Under the pieces are notes generated by a model. The model made no database searches. It saw only the letters and a list, made by a program, of their open reading frames with translations, and was not told the DNA's origin. Shown here one piece after another: positions 1 through 8,250 of a stretch of DNA of 33,774 nucleotides (positions within the stretch are counted from its first letter, which is position 1; every line of letters starts with the position of its first letter). A program made the translations under genes and the position numbers. Origin of the DNA: an uncultured Acidimicrobiales bacterium (GTDB lineage Bacteria > Actinomycetota > Acidimicrobiia > Acidimicrobiales > SHLQ01); contig CALKGG010000126.1 of assembly GCA_938084885.1 (NCBI GenBank), forward strand, positions 1 through 33,774, read 5' to 3'.

Positions 1-493
1 CACTCGGTGTGGTGACAATTGTTGCTCGCGCGATTGCCGTCGGGATTGCGCCGCGGAGATAGCGAGCCTTCATGGGCGCAAAATTGTCGGGTTCATCGAG
101 TGGCTGCAGGTCATGGATCGTGACCAAAGACGGCACTCGAGACTCGAACGGCACGGTTCCGCCGAGATGGTGCATCACATCGAGGTCGACAGCTCGAGCA
201 GCGGCACGAAACCACGTTCGCTCAACGAAGATACGACGGGCAGGAGGGATTGCTCCGGGAGTGGCCACGTGTGGAATTAGCGTTGCGCCAACGGGTGCAA
301 CCGCCGCAATCCCTCGTTGGGTCCCGAAGAGATGGAGCGTTTGATTGCCTATGTCGGGGGCACTGGATCGTTCGTCGGCGACGGCCCGCAAAATCCGCCG
401 GGCGTACGTTTCTGTTCCCCCGACCTCACCCGGGCGTAGCCACAACAGGTTGATGCCAATAGTGCCGCCGGCGTTCGGAGCCGACGCGCTCAT
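1..493 (-). CDS. Glycosyltransferase family 4-like, N-terminal part (runs off window edge)
   Basis: An open frame of about 164 codons starts at ATG 493 and continues past base 1, so only the N-terminal half is present. After a short polar start it reads IGINLLWLRPGEVGGTETYA, the Gly-rich entry loop of GT-B glycosyltransferases of the GT4/WcaA type, followed by alternating beta/alpha segments and LVTIHDLQPL, which resembles the acceptor-domain segment of the neighbouring GT4 enzyme (LIATIHDLAF). Its ATG overlaps the TGA stop of the upstream glycosyltransferase by four bases (ATGA), so the two are probably co-translated. It is the last visible gene of the LCP-ugd-uxs-GT-GT glycan operon, and likely transfers a sugar from a nucleotide donor to a lipid-linked glycan at the inner face of the membrane. 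Donor and acceptor cannot be told because the C-terminal donor domain lies outside the window. Confidence 0.8.
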   Translation of the reverse strand, partial: MSASAPNAGGTIGINLLWLRPGEVGGTETYARRILRAVADERSSAPDIGNQTLHLFGTQRGIAAVAPVGATLIPHVATPGAIPPARRIFVERTWFRAAARAVDLDVMHHLGGTVPFESRVPSLVTIHDLQPLDEPDNFAPMKARYLRGAIPTAIARATIVTTPS

Positions 494-1551
494 GACAACA
501 TCCGATACAACGCAGCGGTGGCCTTGGCGGTTTCTTCCCAGCGATACCCGCGAGCTCGCTGCTTGCCGATAGCACCCATCGACTCACGTTCGCTGGGCGA
601 ACGCATCAGGTGACCAATCGCGTCGGCGATTGCATGTTCTGAATGGGTATCGACCGCAAGACCAGCGTCGCCGAGGATCTCCGCTGGAGCCGTTTTTTGT
701 GTTGTCACAACCGGCGTGCCCTGCGCCATGGCTTCGAGCACGGGCAACCCAAAACCTTCAAAGTGACTGGGGTACGCAAGCACGGTGGCCGCCGCCATCA
801 ACGGGTCGACGTCGCCATCTGGAATGTGTCCAAGGATACGTGCGTGGGGAACGTCGATGTCTCCCCAACCCGCTGGTCCCGCCACCAGAAGTTCGAGATT
901 GGAATGGTGTTCCATTGCCCGGGCGAGCGTGCGCAAATTCTTTCGAGGTTCGAGCGTGCCGACGAACAACACGAACTCGTCTGGCAACGAGTAGGTGGCG
1001 CGTACACGTTCGATCGCCTCGGCCGTCGCGACAGCAAGATCCACTCCCCACGGAATGACGTGGATGCGCCGTTCGGAGATGCCGCGGGCCGCGCAATCGT
1101 CGGCGGTTGTCTGCGACGGCACGATCACACTGTGGCGTTGCTCGATAATCCGTTCAAGGAAACGAAGAAAGAACGCAACCCCGTTGGGCGTAAACCACTC
1201 CGGATGACGTACGAACGCAAGATCGTGAATCGTGGCGATCAGCGGCTTATCTGTGGCGGCGAGCACATAGGCAGGAGCGTGGACGATGTCGGCCTCTACC
1301 CATCGATCCAGGTTCGGACGCTCCGTACGGCTCCAAACCTGCGAAAGCAAACGGCCGGGAACCGGAACGGCCACGGTGTCGAGCCCATTGGGAAGATCCA
1401 GGACCGGGCTTTTGACATGGCGGCCGTGGACGCCGCACAGTTCAACATCGGTGTATTGCAAAAGCGACGAGACGAGGTCGTTCGTTGCTCGCGCTGTCCC
1501 CCCAGGAACAGCATTCCAGTTTTGCTCTACGAGAACAGCGGCGCGAGTCAC
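490..1551 (-). CDS. Glycosyltransferase family 4 (GT-B fold)
   Basis: A 353-residue GT-B glycosyltransferase starting at GTG 1551. The N-terminal half has the PGGTARA loop and ATIHDLAFVRHPEWF, an acceptor-domain segment found in many mannosyl- and rhamnosyltransferases. The C-terminal half has VGTLEPRKNL (donor phosphate contact) and the HFEGFGLPVLEAMAQGTPVV block, which carries the E(x7)E retaining-GT signature. The length is normal for the family. It follows the UDP-xylose synthase gene by 29 bases and overlaps the next glycosyltransferase by four bases. The operon makes UDP-glucuronate and UDP-xylose, so a xylosyl- or glucuronosyltransferase is possible, but homologues of this subfamily often use GDP-mannose; specificity is inference only. 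Confidence 0.88.
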   Translation of the reverse strand: MTRAAVLVEQNWNAVPGGTARATNDLVSSLLQYTDVELCGVHGRHVKSPVLDLPNGLDTVAVPVPGRLLSQVWSRTERPNLDRWVEADIVHAPAYVLAATDKPLIATIHDLAFVRHPEWFTPNGVAFFLRFLERIIEQRHSVIVPSQTTADDCAARGISERRIHVIPWGVDLAVATAEAIERVRATYSLPDEFVLFVGTLEPRKNLRTLARAMEHHSNLELLVAGPAGWGDIDVPHARILGHIPDGDVDPLMAAATVLAYPSHFEGFGLPVLEAMAQGTPVVTTQKTAPAEILGDAGLAVDTHSEHAIADAIGHLMRSPSERESMGAIGKQRARGYRWEETAKATAALYRMLS

Positions 1552-1580
1552 CGCACTGACAATACCGGCCGAGCCGACCG

Positions 1581-2528
1581 CTACTGAGCGTCCTCTGAAA
1601 GGAGTTCACGGAAGTAGCCAATCGTGTGCTCGAGACCTTCGCGCAGTTGCACCGTCGGCTCCCAGCCAAGATGCTCTCTCGCCTTGGTGATATCGGGCTT
1701 GCGCTGCATTGGATCGTCGACCGGCAGATCGTGATAGGTGACCAACGAGCCGGTATCGACCATCTCGGTCACAAGTTCAGCGAGCTCACTAATGGTGAAC
1801 TCATTCGTGTTTCCAATGTTGACCGGCGTGTTGATGTCCGAATCGAGCAACGCGAGGAAGCCGCGAATCTCGTCAGCTACATAGGTGAAGCTGCGGGTCT
1901 GCGAACCATCGCCATAGATCGTAAGGTCCTGACCGTTCAACGCTTGCACGATGAAGTTCGACACGACTCGACCATCGTTGGGGCGCATTCTCGGGCCGTA
2001 GGTATTGAAGATCCGAACAATGCGAGTGTCGAGACCATGATGGGTGTGATACGCCATCGTCATTGCCTCGGAGAATCGCTTGGCTTCGTCGTAGCAGCCC
2101 CGGGGACCAACCGGGTTCACGTTGCCCCAATAGTCCTCGGTCTGCGGGTGGACCATCGGGTCTCCGTAGACCTCCGAGGTCGAGGCCATAAAGAACTTCG
2201 CACCCTTTGCCTTTGCCAGCCCCAATGCGTTGTGCGTGCCGAGCGAGCCAACCTTGAGCGTCTGAATGGGCATCTCGAGATAATCGATTGGTGACGCGGG
2301 GGACGCGAAGTGCATGACCACGTCGACCTCGCCTGGGACCCACATGTAATTCGACACATCGGCGTTGACGAACTCGAAGCCGTCCTTGCCAAAATTGTGT
2401 TCGATGTTTCGAGTCTCGCCGGTCACGAGGTTGTCCATCGCAACCACCTGATCGCCGCGCTCGAGCAGCGCGTCGCCAAGGTGCGACCCTAAGAATCCGG
2501 CCCCACCGGTTATGACCACACGAGCCAC
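1581..2528 (-). CDS. uxs: UDP-glucuronate decarboxylase (UDP-xylose synthase)
   Basis: A 315-residue extended short-chain dehydrogenase. It shows the NAD-binding GGAGFLGSH loop at residues 8-16, STSEVYGDP with the catalytic Ser/Thr region, [11 protein letters not shown] containing the YxxxK pair, and [16 protein letters not shown]. The GPRxCYDE and DGRVVSNF blocks are typical of UDP-glucuronate decarboxylases, which oxidise, decarboxylate and reduce UDP-GlcA to UDP-xylose in the cytoplasm. I chose the GTG at 2528 because its protein begins MARVVITGG, the usual N-terminus, and because this codon overlaps the TAG stop of the upstream UDP-glucose dehydrogenase by one base (TAGTG). The longer frame up to 2669 runs into the dehydrogenase gene and adds no recognisable sequence. 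The upstream dehydrogenase supplies its substrate. Confidence 0.92.
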   Translation of the reverse strand: MARVVITGGAGFLGSHLGDALLERGDQVVAMDNLVTGETRNIEHNFGKDGFEFVNADVSNYMWVPGEVDVVMHFASPASPIDYLEMPIQTLKVGSLGTHNALGLAKAKGAKFFMASTSEVYGDPMVHPQTEDYWGNVNPVGPRGCYDEAKRFSEAMTMAYHTHHGLDTRIVRIFNTYGPRMRPNDGRVVSNFIVQALNGQDLTIYGDGSQTRSFTYVADEIRGFLALLDSDINTPVNIGNTNEFTISELAELVTEMVDTGSLVTYHDLPVDDPMQRKPDITKAREHLGWEPTVQLREGLEHTIGYFRELLSEDAQ

Positions 2529-3826
2529 TATGAACGACCAATTCCCTGGTAGGTGAAGCCGCGACGGCGAACTGCTCCGCGGTCCAGCAAGTTGCGAGCA
2601 TCGACGATGTGTTTGTTGGTCATCACGTCGGCGATCTTGTCGAGATCGACGAACTTGAACTCTTCCCACTCGGTCAAGATGGCAAGCACCTCAGCGCCGT
2701 CCGCAGCCGCATACGCGTCGTCGACGACCTCAACCTCAGGGATTGGGCAATCCTTGCCGACCGGGTCGTACGCCTTCACGTTGGCACCCGCAGCGATAAG
2801 ACGAGAGACAATCTCGATCGACGGCGAATCACGCATATCGTCGGTGCCCGCCTTGAACGTGAGACCCAAGACGCCAATGTTGACGCCCTGCAGCGAATCA
2901 CCAGCAGCCAACGTAATCTTGTCGACCACACGATCGAACTGCTGATCGTTGACCTCGATAACGCCCTTCAAGAAGGCAAAGTCATATCCGGCATCTTCAG
3001 CAATGCCGATCATGGCCTTGGTGTCTTTCGGGAAGCACGAACCGCCCCAACCAGGACCTGGCTTCAAGAAGTGATGGCCAATGCGAGAGTCATAGCCAAT
3101 ACCCATCAACACGTCGGCGACATCGGCGCCCGCAGCCTCACAGACCGCGGCGACGGCGTTTGCGAACGAAATCTTTGTTGCCAAGAACGCGTTGGCTGCG
3201 TACTTGCACGTTTCGGCCGACGCTGGATCGGTGATCAGAATCGGTGCACGTACACCCAGGTACAACGCAGCGACCCGAGACGCAGCGCCACGATCGTCTG
3301 CTCCAATGACAACACGATCGGGGTTCAAGAAATCGCCGACCGCTGAACCCTCACGCAAGAACTCAGGGTTCGACACGACATGGACATCGGGACGACCCAT
3401 TGCCCGCTCTACCAAAAGGGTAGATCCAACGGGAACGGTCGACTTGTTCACCACGATTGCGCCGCGATCTAAGAACGGCGCAATCTCTTTCGCTGCAGCC
3501 TCAACGTAGGACAGATCGGCGCGACCATCGGCGCCCTGTGGCGTTGGCACACACAGGTAGATGAATTCGCGACCCTTGACCGCAGACTCGGCACCCAACA
3601 CAAAGCTCAGACGCCCAGCTTTCTGATTTTCCTGGACGATCGTCTCAAGACCATCTTCGTGAATCGGGATCTCGCCCCGCTTTAACATGTCGACCTTGGC
3701 AGGATCGATGTCGGCACACATGACGTCGTGACCAAGCTGAGCGAAACACGCCCCCGTGGTCAATCCGACATACCCCGTACCAACCACCGCAATGCGCGAG
3801 GTTGATTGAATCTCAGTAACTGCCAT
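2528..3826 (-). CDS. ugd: UDP-glucose 6-dehydrogenase
   Basis: A 432-residue UDP-glucose/GDP-mannose dehydrogenase of normal length. The N-terminal Rossmann domain has VGTGYVGL near residue 15, followed by the [11 protein letters not shown] signature in the middle and [14 protein letters not shown], which contains the nucleophilic Cys (around residue 265). The C-terminal UDP-binding domain includes [17 protein letters not shown]. It oxidises UDP-glucose to UDP-glucuronate with 2 NAD+. A purine-rich AAAGGAAG lies a little upstream of the ATG. It stands 22 bases downstream of the LCP gene and overlaps the decarboxylase start by one base, so the three genes form one operon channelling UDP-glucose to UDP-GlcA and UDP-xylose. 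Confidence 0.95.
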   Translation of the reverse strand: MAVTEIQSTSRIAVVGTGYVGLTTGACFAQLGHDVMCADIDPAKVDMLKRGEIPIHEDGLETIVQENQKAGRLSFVLGAESAVKGREFIYLCVPTPQGADGRADLSYVEAAAKEIAPFLDRGAIVVNKSTVPVGSTLLVERAMGRPDVHVVSNPEFLREGSAVGDFLNPDRVVIGADDRGAASRVAALYLGVRAPILITDPASAETCKYAANAFLATKISFANAVAAVCEAAGADVADVLMGIGYDSRIGHHFLKPGPGWGGSCFPKDTKAMIGIAEDAGYDFAFLKGVIEVNDQQFDRVVDKITLAAGDSLQGVNIGVLGLTFKAGTDDMRDSPSIEIVSRLIAAGANVKAYDPVGKDCPIPEVEVVDDAYAAADGAEVLAILTEWEEFKFVDLDKIADVMTNKHIVDARNLLDRGAVRRRGFTYQGIGRS

Positions 3827-3848
3827 CTTTCAACGCTTCCTTTGTTGC

Positions 3849-5468
3849 TCATCCGCCAGTTGGGGAACAGCCAATTCCTTCCGGCGGGCGACCTCGCACG
3901 GCAGTGCTAAGGGGGCTCGGGGCTTGTTCAGCCACCGGACTCTCGATTTGTTCGGCTTCGATCTCAGAGAGTAGGCCGTTCTCTGCGTCACTGGCAAAAG
4001 GTGGGACCGATGTCTCATCTGTTTCTTGGGTTTCTTCGGCGACTTGGCCATCCAACGCTCGCACCGCGGCATCCAGCGCCGGACGCACATCTGCTTCGGT
4101 CCGTGGGAACACTCGAACGCCCGAAAAATCCGGGCCGACCTCGAGCCGAAGTGCAATGCCATCGACGGCAACCAAACGCGGGGCACTCTCGAGATACCGG
4201 GCGACGAGCAGCGCGTGCTCCTGGTCGGCCGGATCGAAACGAACCGTGCTCGTCGCAACGACTTCGGAGTCGACACGTTCGGCGAGAAACCCTCGCTCGG
4301 CGAGCTCTTCCCTATGGCGTTCCTGGTCAGAGCGAACCTCGACCTCGACCTCGGGTGGGCGAACGCCATCGTCTCGACCTTGGAAGCGGGCAAGCAGTTC
4401 GGCGGTGCCATCAGCAACCAACTGTTCACCCAGGTACACACCGGTTTCAGAAAACGAAGCGCCAACGGGCAACGTGGAGATTTGCAACGCTTCGGTGTCA
4501 AAGTCGCTAAACGCCGCGGCGAGATCGGCCATGTCGCCCGGCGTGAGCTCCTCATCGAGCTGGACTGCTTGAGACCCTGCCTCGATGAAGCTACTGATTC
4601 GGCTCAGGTCCCGGCGTCCCACCGCAAGAATCTGTTCGGCGGTAAGGACAAGAAACTCTTGTTGTCTCTCGATCCGTGCAAGGTCAGGCGACGTTGCAGC
4701 GAGTTCGGCCCACTCCCCTTCGAAGAGCTCTTCGAGCGACCGGGCACGCACGTAGCTGAGCGATTCGCTTCCGTTCAAGTTGAAACAGCCCGCCTCGCCA
4801 ATGGCGAGACCCGAGCCGAGATCGCGAGTCGGAAATGGAAAGTAGACGGGAACGCCGCCAACGATGTCGACAATCTCGGAGAAGCCAGCGAAATCCACCT
4901 GCACAAAGTGGTTCACGGGAATTGCCAGGTTGCGGTCGATCGCGCTGATCAGCGACCCGATACCGCCAACGGCTTGGGTTGCGTTCAAACGCGTTGTGGT
5001 TCCGCCCTCGACTTCGACAATGAGGTCCCGCGGAAGCGACAAGACCGATGCCGTGCCGGTCGCCGGGTCGAGTCGGGCGACGAGGATCGTGTCGGGGCGC
5101 ACGATTCCGCGGGCTTCATCTTCAGTTTCGCGACCGACGCGCACCGGGTCGTCGGCGTCGAGGCCCTCTGAGCTATCGACTCCAACCAACAAGATGTTGA
5201 CCGGCTCGCCGGGGTCGCCGCTTTGTGCGAGGACATCTGGGCCAACGCTGATGCGGGGAATCTCGCTGAGCACGACATTCGCCTGCCAAAACACGAATGC
5301 AGCGGCAAAGCAGGCTGCCGAAACCACGAGCGCCCCAAACAAGAGAAACCTCTGGGGCCACGTCCGTCGTGGCTTACCACGAAAACCCGTCGGTCCGTGC
5401 GGAACTCTGCGGGCGCTGCTCGCTGCCGCATCCACGGCAGGTGGGGTGACAACGTCGGTGGAGGCCAT
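3849..5468 (-). CDS. LytR-CpsA-Psr (LCP) family glycopolymer transferase with LytR_C domain
   Basis: A 539-residue type II membrane protein. A basic cytoplasmic tail (residues 1-40, RGKPRRTWPQR) is followed by a transmembrane helix at about 41-60. The extracellular LCP domain begins NILLVGVDSSE (about 91) and has RPDTILVARLD, LSLPRDLIV, NATQAVGGI, FVQVDFAGFSEIVDIVGG and LSYVRARS, the conserved set lining the polyprenyl-phosphate and catalytic pocket. The last third contains a LytR_C-type alpha/beta domain with LLVARYL and SGVRVFP, then an acidic low-complexity tail. LCP proteins move glycopolymers from undecaprenyl carriers to peptidoglycan. I placed the start at ATG 5468 because the upstream extension overlaps birA and has no family sequence. 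A TAGCGT hexamer ends 10 bases before this ATG. It probably attaches the glycan built by the downstream genes. Confidence 0.9.
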   Translation of the reverse strand: MASTDVVTPPAVDAAASSARRVPHGPTGFRGKPRRTWPQRFLLFGALVVSAACFAAAFVFWQANVVLSEIPRISVGPDVLAQSGDPGEPVNILLVGVDSSEGLDADDPVRVGRETEDEARGIVRPDTILVARLDPATGTASVLSLPRDLIVEVEGGTTTRLNATQAVGGIGSLISAIDRNLAIPVNHFVQVDFAGFSEIVDIVGGVPVYFPFPTRDLGSGLAIGEAGCFNLNGSESLSYVRARSLEELFEGEWAELAATSPDLARIERQQEFLVLTAEQILAVGRRDLSRISSFIEAGSQAVQLDEELTPGDMADLAAAFSDFDTEALQISTLPVGASFSETGVYLGEQLVADGTAELLARFQGRDDGVRPPEVEVEVRSDQERHREELAERGFLAERVDSEVVATSTVRFDPADQEHALLVARYLESAPRLVAVDGIALRLEVGPDFSGVRVFPRTEADVRPALDAAVRALDGQVAEETQETDETSVPPFASDAENGLLSEIEAEQIESPVAEQAPSPLSTAVRGRPPEGIGCSPTGG

Positions 5469-5556
5469 GGCGTCTCGTACGCTAGCGCAGCCCGCCTGCA
5501 GCTCACAGCCACAGCCCAGCCGTGCCCCGATGACCGAAGTATTCGCCGTGACGTCG

Positions 5557-6450
5557 CTACCCCTTCGACCCATCGGGACGCAGATGCACGACGTCGCCAA
5601 CGTCGACTCGCCGCTGACGCCCATCGACGTCGACTAGCAACGCGCCCGACGGATCGATATCGGTTGCCCGCCCAACGATCGTGTCGTCACCGAGCGAAAC
5701 TCGGACGTCCTGACCAATGGTCACACACGAACGTCGATACCGGTCGAGAAGCCGCGTAGCGCCCGACTCGTGGACTGCTTCGAGCTCTCGATCAAAACGA
5801 CCAATCAGGTCGGCAGCGAGATGCTCGCGGTCGACCCGTTCGCCGGGCAACGAATCGAGCGCTACCGCGTCGGGAAGCGCATCGAAACCCAGTGGAGGCC
5901 AGCTCACATTGCAGCCAAGCCCCGCTACCACTCCACAAAGCGCGTTGTCTGCTACCACCGCAGCGCTCAACATTCCGCCGAGCTTCTTACCCAACATCGG
6001 CGACTGTTCGTCAGATCCTGGCGCAACGACGGTGCCTCGCGCAACGACGGTGTCTGCTCGCGCAACGACGATGTCGTTCGGCCATTTCAACCCAACCGAA
6101 CGACCCGTCATCGATATCGCCTCGGCGATCGCGACGCCGAGCGCGGTGGGGACGAGGTGCGATGACGACGCGTCTGTCCATGGCACATAAAACGACACCA
6201 TCAACCCGCCGCTGGCTGCTTGCTCCCACCGCCGGTTGAGCCTGCCGCGGCCAGCGGTTTGCAGATCGGCAAAGAGCACCCGAGGAACCGTGGGGTTTGC
6301 TGCACCCATCTCGGTCAGGTCGGTGTTGGTCGAACCTGTGCGGTCGACCCAACCAACGTGTTGAAACCGACCGGCACATAAATCATCTCGTTGCACGTTG
6401 CAGTTTGTCCGCCAGGTCTGTTCGATCCAACTCGCATCATGGCTGTGCAT
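5557..6450 (-). CDS. birA: Biotin-[acetyl-CoA-carboxylase] ligase, monofunctional
   Basis: Catalytic biotin protein ligase without an N-terminal winged helix, so an enzyme and not a BirA-type repressor. GSTNTDL, TAGRGRLNRRWE (biotinyl-AMP loop, GRGRxxRxW), SLGxA-like ALGVAIAEAI, LKWPNDIV and GKKLGGML (catalytic Lys of KWPND and downstream Lys) are present, followed by the C-terminal SH3-like domain (VTIGQDVRVSLGDD to GDVVHLRP). An extra loop of about 15 residues (ARADTVVARGTVVAPG) lies between KWPNDI and KLGG and is encoded by a tandem repeat. The gene diverges from the carboxylase alpha subunit, its likely substrate, with only 17 bases between starts if ATG 6450 is used. The GTG at 6396 is an alternative start that would leave room for promoters. 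I cannot decide from sequence alone. Confidence 0.9.
   Translation of the reverse strand: MHSHDASWIEQTWRTNCNVQRDDLCAGRFQHVGWVDRTGSTNTDLTEMGAANPTVPRVLFADLQTAGRGRLNRRWEQAASGGLMVSFYVPWTDASSSHLVPTALGVAIAEAISMTGRSVGLKWPNDIVVARADTVVARGTVVAPGSDEQSPMLGKKLGGMLSAAVVADNALCGVVAGLGCNVSWPPLGFDALPDAVALDSLPGERVDREHLAADLIGRFDRELEAVHESGATRLLDRYRRSCVTIGQDVRVSLGDDTIVGRATDIDPSGALLVDVDGRQRRVDVGDVVHLRPDGSKG
6021..6073. repeat. Tandem repeat inside birA (units of about 18-21 bp)
   Basis: Three near-copies beginning GCGCAACGACG start at 6021, 6039 and 6060, the second three bases longer than the first. They stay in frame and encode the repeated VVAR/VVAP segments in a loop just after the KWPNDI motif of the biotin ligase. 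Slippage in this array would lengthen or shorten the loop without breaking the frame. Confidence 0.75.
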
Positions 6451-6467
6451 TCGGCTACTACATAGGC

Positions 6468-8225
6468 ATGCTGAAGAACGTCCTTGTAGCTAACCGCGGC
6501 GAGATTGCGGTCCGCGTTATCCGAGCATGCAAAGAACTCGGGATCACCACGACCGCTGTTTACTCCGAACTCGATCGAGACTCGCTCCATGTGCGGCTCG
6601 CCGATCAGGCATTCGCCTTAGGCGGCCAAACCGCAGCGGAGAGTTACCTCAACACCGAGCGGATGCTCGAGATCATCGCCGAAAGCGGTGCCGACGGCGT
6701 GCACCCGGGCTACGGGTTTTTCTCCGAGAACGCCGACTTCGCGCGTGCAATCACCGATATGGGCGTCACCTTTATCGGCCCGCCGCCCGAAGCTATCGAA
6801 GTGATGGGTGACAAGATCTCGGCCAGAGAGGCAGCCGAAAAAGTTGGGGTCTACGGCGTCCCAGGAACCACCGAGCTCATCACCGACCCAGCCCAAGTGC
6901 TCGCATTCGGTGACGACAAAGGCTGGCCGGTTGCGATCAAAGCAGCCTACGGAGGCGGCGGTCGTGGCATGAAGGTCGTCGCTGGTCCCGACGAGGTCGA
7001 AGACGCTATCGAGTCGGCGCAGCGAGAAGCTCTCGCCTACTTCGGACGCGACGAAATCTATATGGAGCGCTATTTGTCGGCGCCGCGCCACGTCGAGGTA
7101 CAGGTGCTCGCCGATACCCACGGAAACGTCGTCTCGCTCGGCACACGCGATTGTTCGGCGCAGCGCCGCCACCAGAAACTGATCGAAGAGGCACCCGCAC
7201 CTGGCATTGACCAAGCAATCCTCGACGACATGAGTGAAGCAGCCAAGAAGGTCGCTGTTGGTTGCGATTACACCAACGCCGGAACGGTCGAGTTCCTCTA
7301 CGAGGACGGCAGCTTCTACTACCTCGAGATGAACACCCGACTTCAGGTCGAACACCCAGTCTCCGAACTCGTCACCGGGATCGACCTTGTCGAACAGCAA
7401 CTCCGGGTTGCTGCGGGCGAAGAACTCAGCTTCACCCAAGACGACATCGAAATTCGCGGACACGCAATCGAGATTCGCATCAACGCTGAAGATCCAGCCG
7501 AAGGCGCATTCCTCCCTTCGCCAGGCCCAATTACGACGCTGGCCGCCCCCGACGGATTCGGCACCCGATTCGACACCGGCTACAACTCCGGTGACGAGAT
7601 CAGCCAGTTCTACGACAACCTCGTCGGCAAATTGTGCGTGTGGGGCCACGACCGGCCAACCGCTATCCGTCGAGCGCTTCGGGCGCTCGACGAGCTCGTT
7701 ATCGAGGGTGTCGCCACCACGATTCCCGCTGATATCGCAATTCTTGAAAGCAACGAGTTTCAAGAAAACACCCACTCGACGAATTGGGTCGAGAACGGCC
7801 TCGATCTCACCGGCATTCGATACCAGGGCACAACACCGTCTTCTGGTGATGACGACGAAGACCTTATCGAGCGCACCATGCCGGTCGAGGTCAACGGTCG
7901 CCGCTTCGATGTCAAACTGTGGGTTCCAGAAACAAGTGCTGCCCAGTCTCCGAAAAAGAAGAAGAAGCGGTCCGCTGGTGGCTCAGCGGGAGGCTCTTCG
8001 GGCGGCGGTAACGGTGTCATCGAAGCCCCGATGCAAGGAACCATCGTCGATGTCCAAGCCGCTGTTGGCGACACGGTGTCGGCTGGCGACACGATCGTGG
8101 TCCTCGAAGCCATGAAGATGGAGAACGCCATCACTGCCGATATCGACGGCACCATTGGAGAGATCTCTGTAGCTCAGGGCGATTCGGTCGGCTCTGGCGA
8201 CCTCCTCGCCCGCATCACCGCGTAG
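6468..8225 (+). CDS. Acetyl-/propionyl-CoA carboxylase alpha subunit (biotin carboxylase + BCCP)
   Basis: A 585-residue two-function subunit. The biotin carboxylase N-domain starts LKNVLVANRGEIAVRVIR, the canonical N-terminus, which fixes the start at ATG 6468. The ATP-grasp domain has AAYGGGGRGMKVV, ERYLSAPRHVEVQ and YLEMNTRLQVEHPV, and the BC C-terminal domain follows. A KKKKKR/Gly-Ser linker (about 485-510) leads to a biotinyl domain with EAMKMEN, whose Lys is near residue 550, about 35 from the C-terminus as usual. It carboxylates its own biotin with ATP and bicarbonate, then passes CO2 to a beta subunit that is not in the window. Divergent birA presumably attaches the biotin. Actinobacterial AccA3/PccA-type proteins have this architecture; acetyl-CoA versus propionyl-CoA preference cannot be read here. 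Confidence 0.94.
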   Translation: MLKNVLVANRGEIAVRVIRACKELGITTTAVYSELDRDSLHVRLADQAFALGGQTAAESYLNTERMLEIIAESGADGVHPGYGFFSENADFARAITDMGVTFIGPPPEAIEVMGDKISAREAAEKVGVYGVPGTTELITDPAQVLAFGDDKGWPVAIKAAYGGGGRGMKVVAGPDEVEDAIESAQREALAYFGRDEIYMERYLSAPRHVEVQVLADTHGNVVSLGTRDCSAQRRHQKLIEEAPAPGIDQAILDDMSEAAKKVAVGCDYTNAGTVEFLYEDGSFYYLEMNTRLQVEHPVSELVTGIDLVEQQLRVAAGEELSFTQDDIEIRGHAIEIRINAEDPAEGAFLPSPGPITTLAAPDGFGTRFDTGYNSGDEISQFYDNLVGKLCVWGHDRPTAIRRALRALDELVIEGVATTIPADIAILESNEFQENTHSTNWVENGLDLTGIRYQGTTPSSGDDDEDLIERTMPVEVNGRRFDVKLWVPETSAAQSPKKKKKRSAGGSAGGSSGGGNGVIEAPMQGTIVDVQAAVGDTVSAGDTIVVLEAMKMENAITADIDGTIGEISVAQGDSVGSGDLLARITA

Positions 8226-8232
8226 AGGCAAG

Positions 8233-8250
8233 ACCTATTCAACCTATTCA
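8233..8250. repeat. Perfect 9-bp tandem duplication at the convergent gene ends
   Basis: ACCTATTCA occurs twice in direct contact (8233-8241 and 8242-8250). It spans the 18-base gap between the two convergent stop codons and supplies the TAG stop of the flavoprotein gene. It looks like a simple local duplication. I see no clear terminator hairpin in this gap. Confidence 0.7.

Noticed and set aside
2529..2669. Upstream extension of the UDP-xylose synthase
   Set aside because: It lies within ugd and lacks family sequence; the GTG overlapping the ugd stop fits better.
4026..5171. 381-codon plus-strand frame inside the LCP gene
   Set aside because: Antisense shadow of a G+C-rich gene; the minus-strand product has clear LCP motifs and this one has none.
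6297..6467. Upstream extension of the carboxylase alpha subunit
   Set aside because: It overlaps birA and precedes the canonical LKNVLVANRGEIA start.
6618..7775. 385-codon minus-strand frame inside the carboxylase gene
   Set aside because: Shadow of a well-conserved biotin carboxylase; no domain signature or signal.
8226..8243. Terminator between the carboxylase and lpdA genes
   Set aside because: Only a 9-bp direct duplication is seen; no stem with a following T run.
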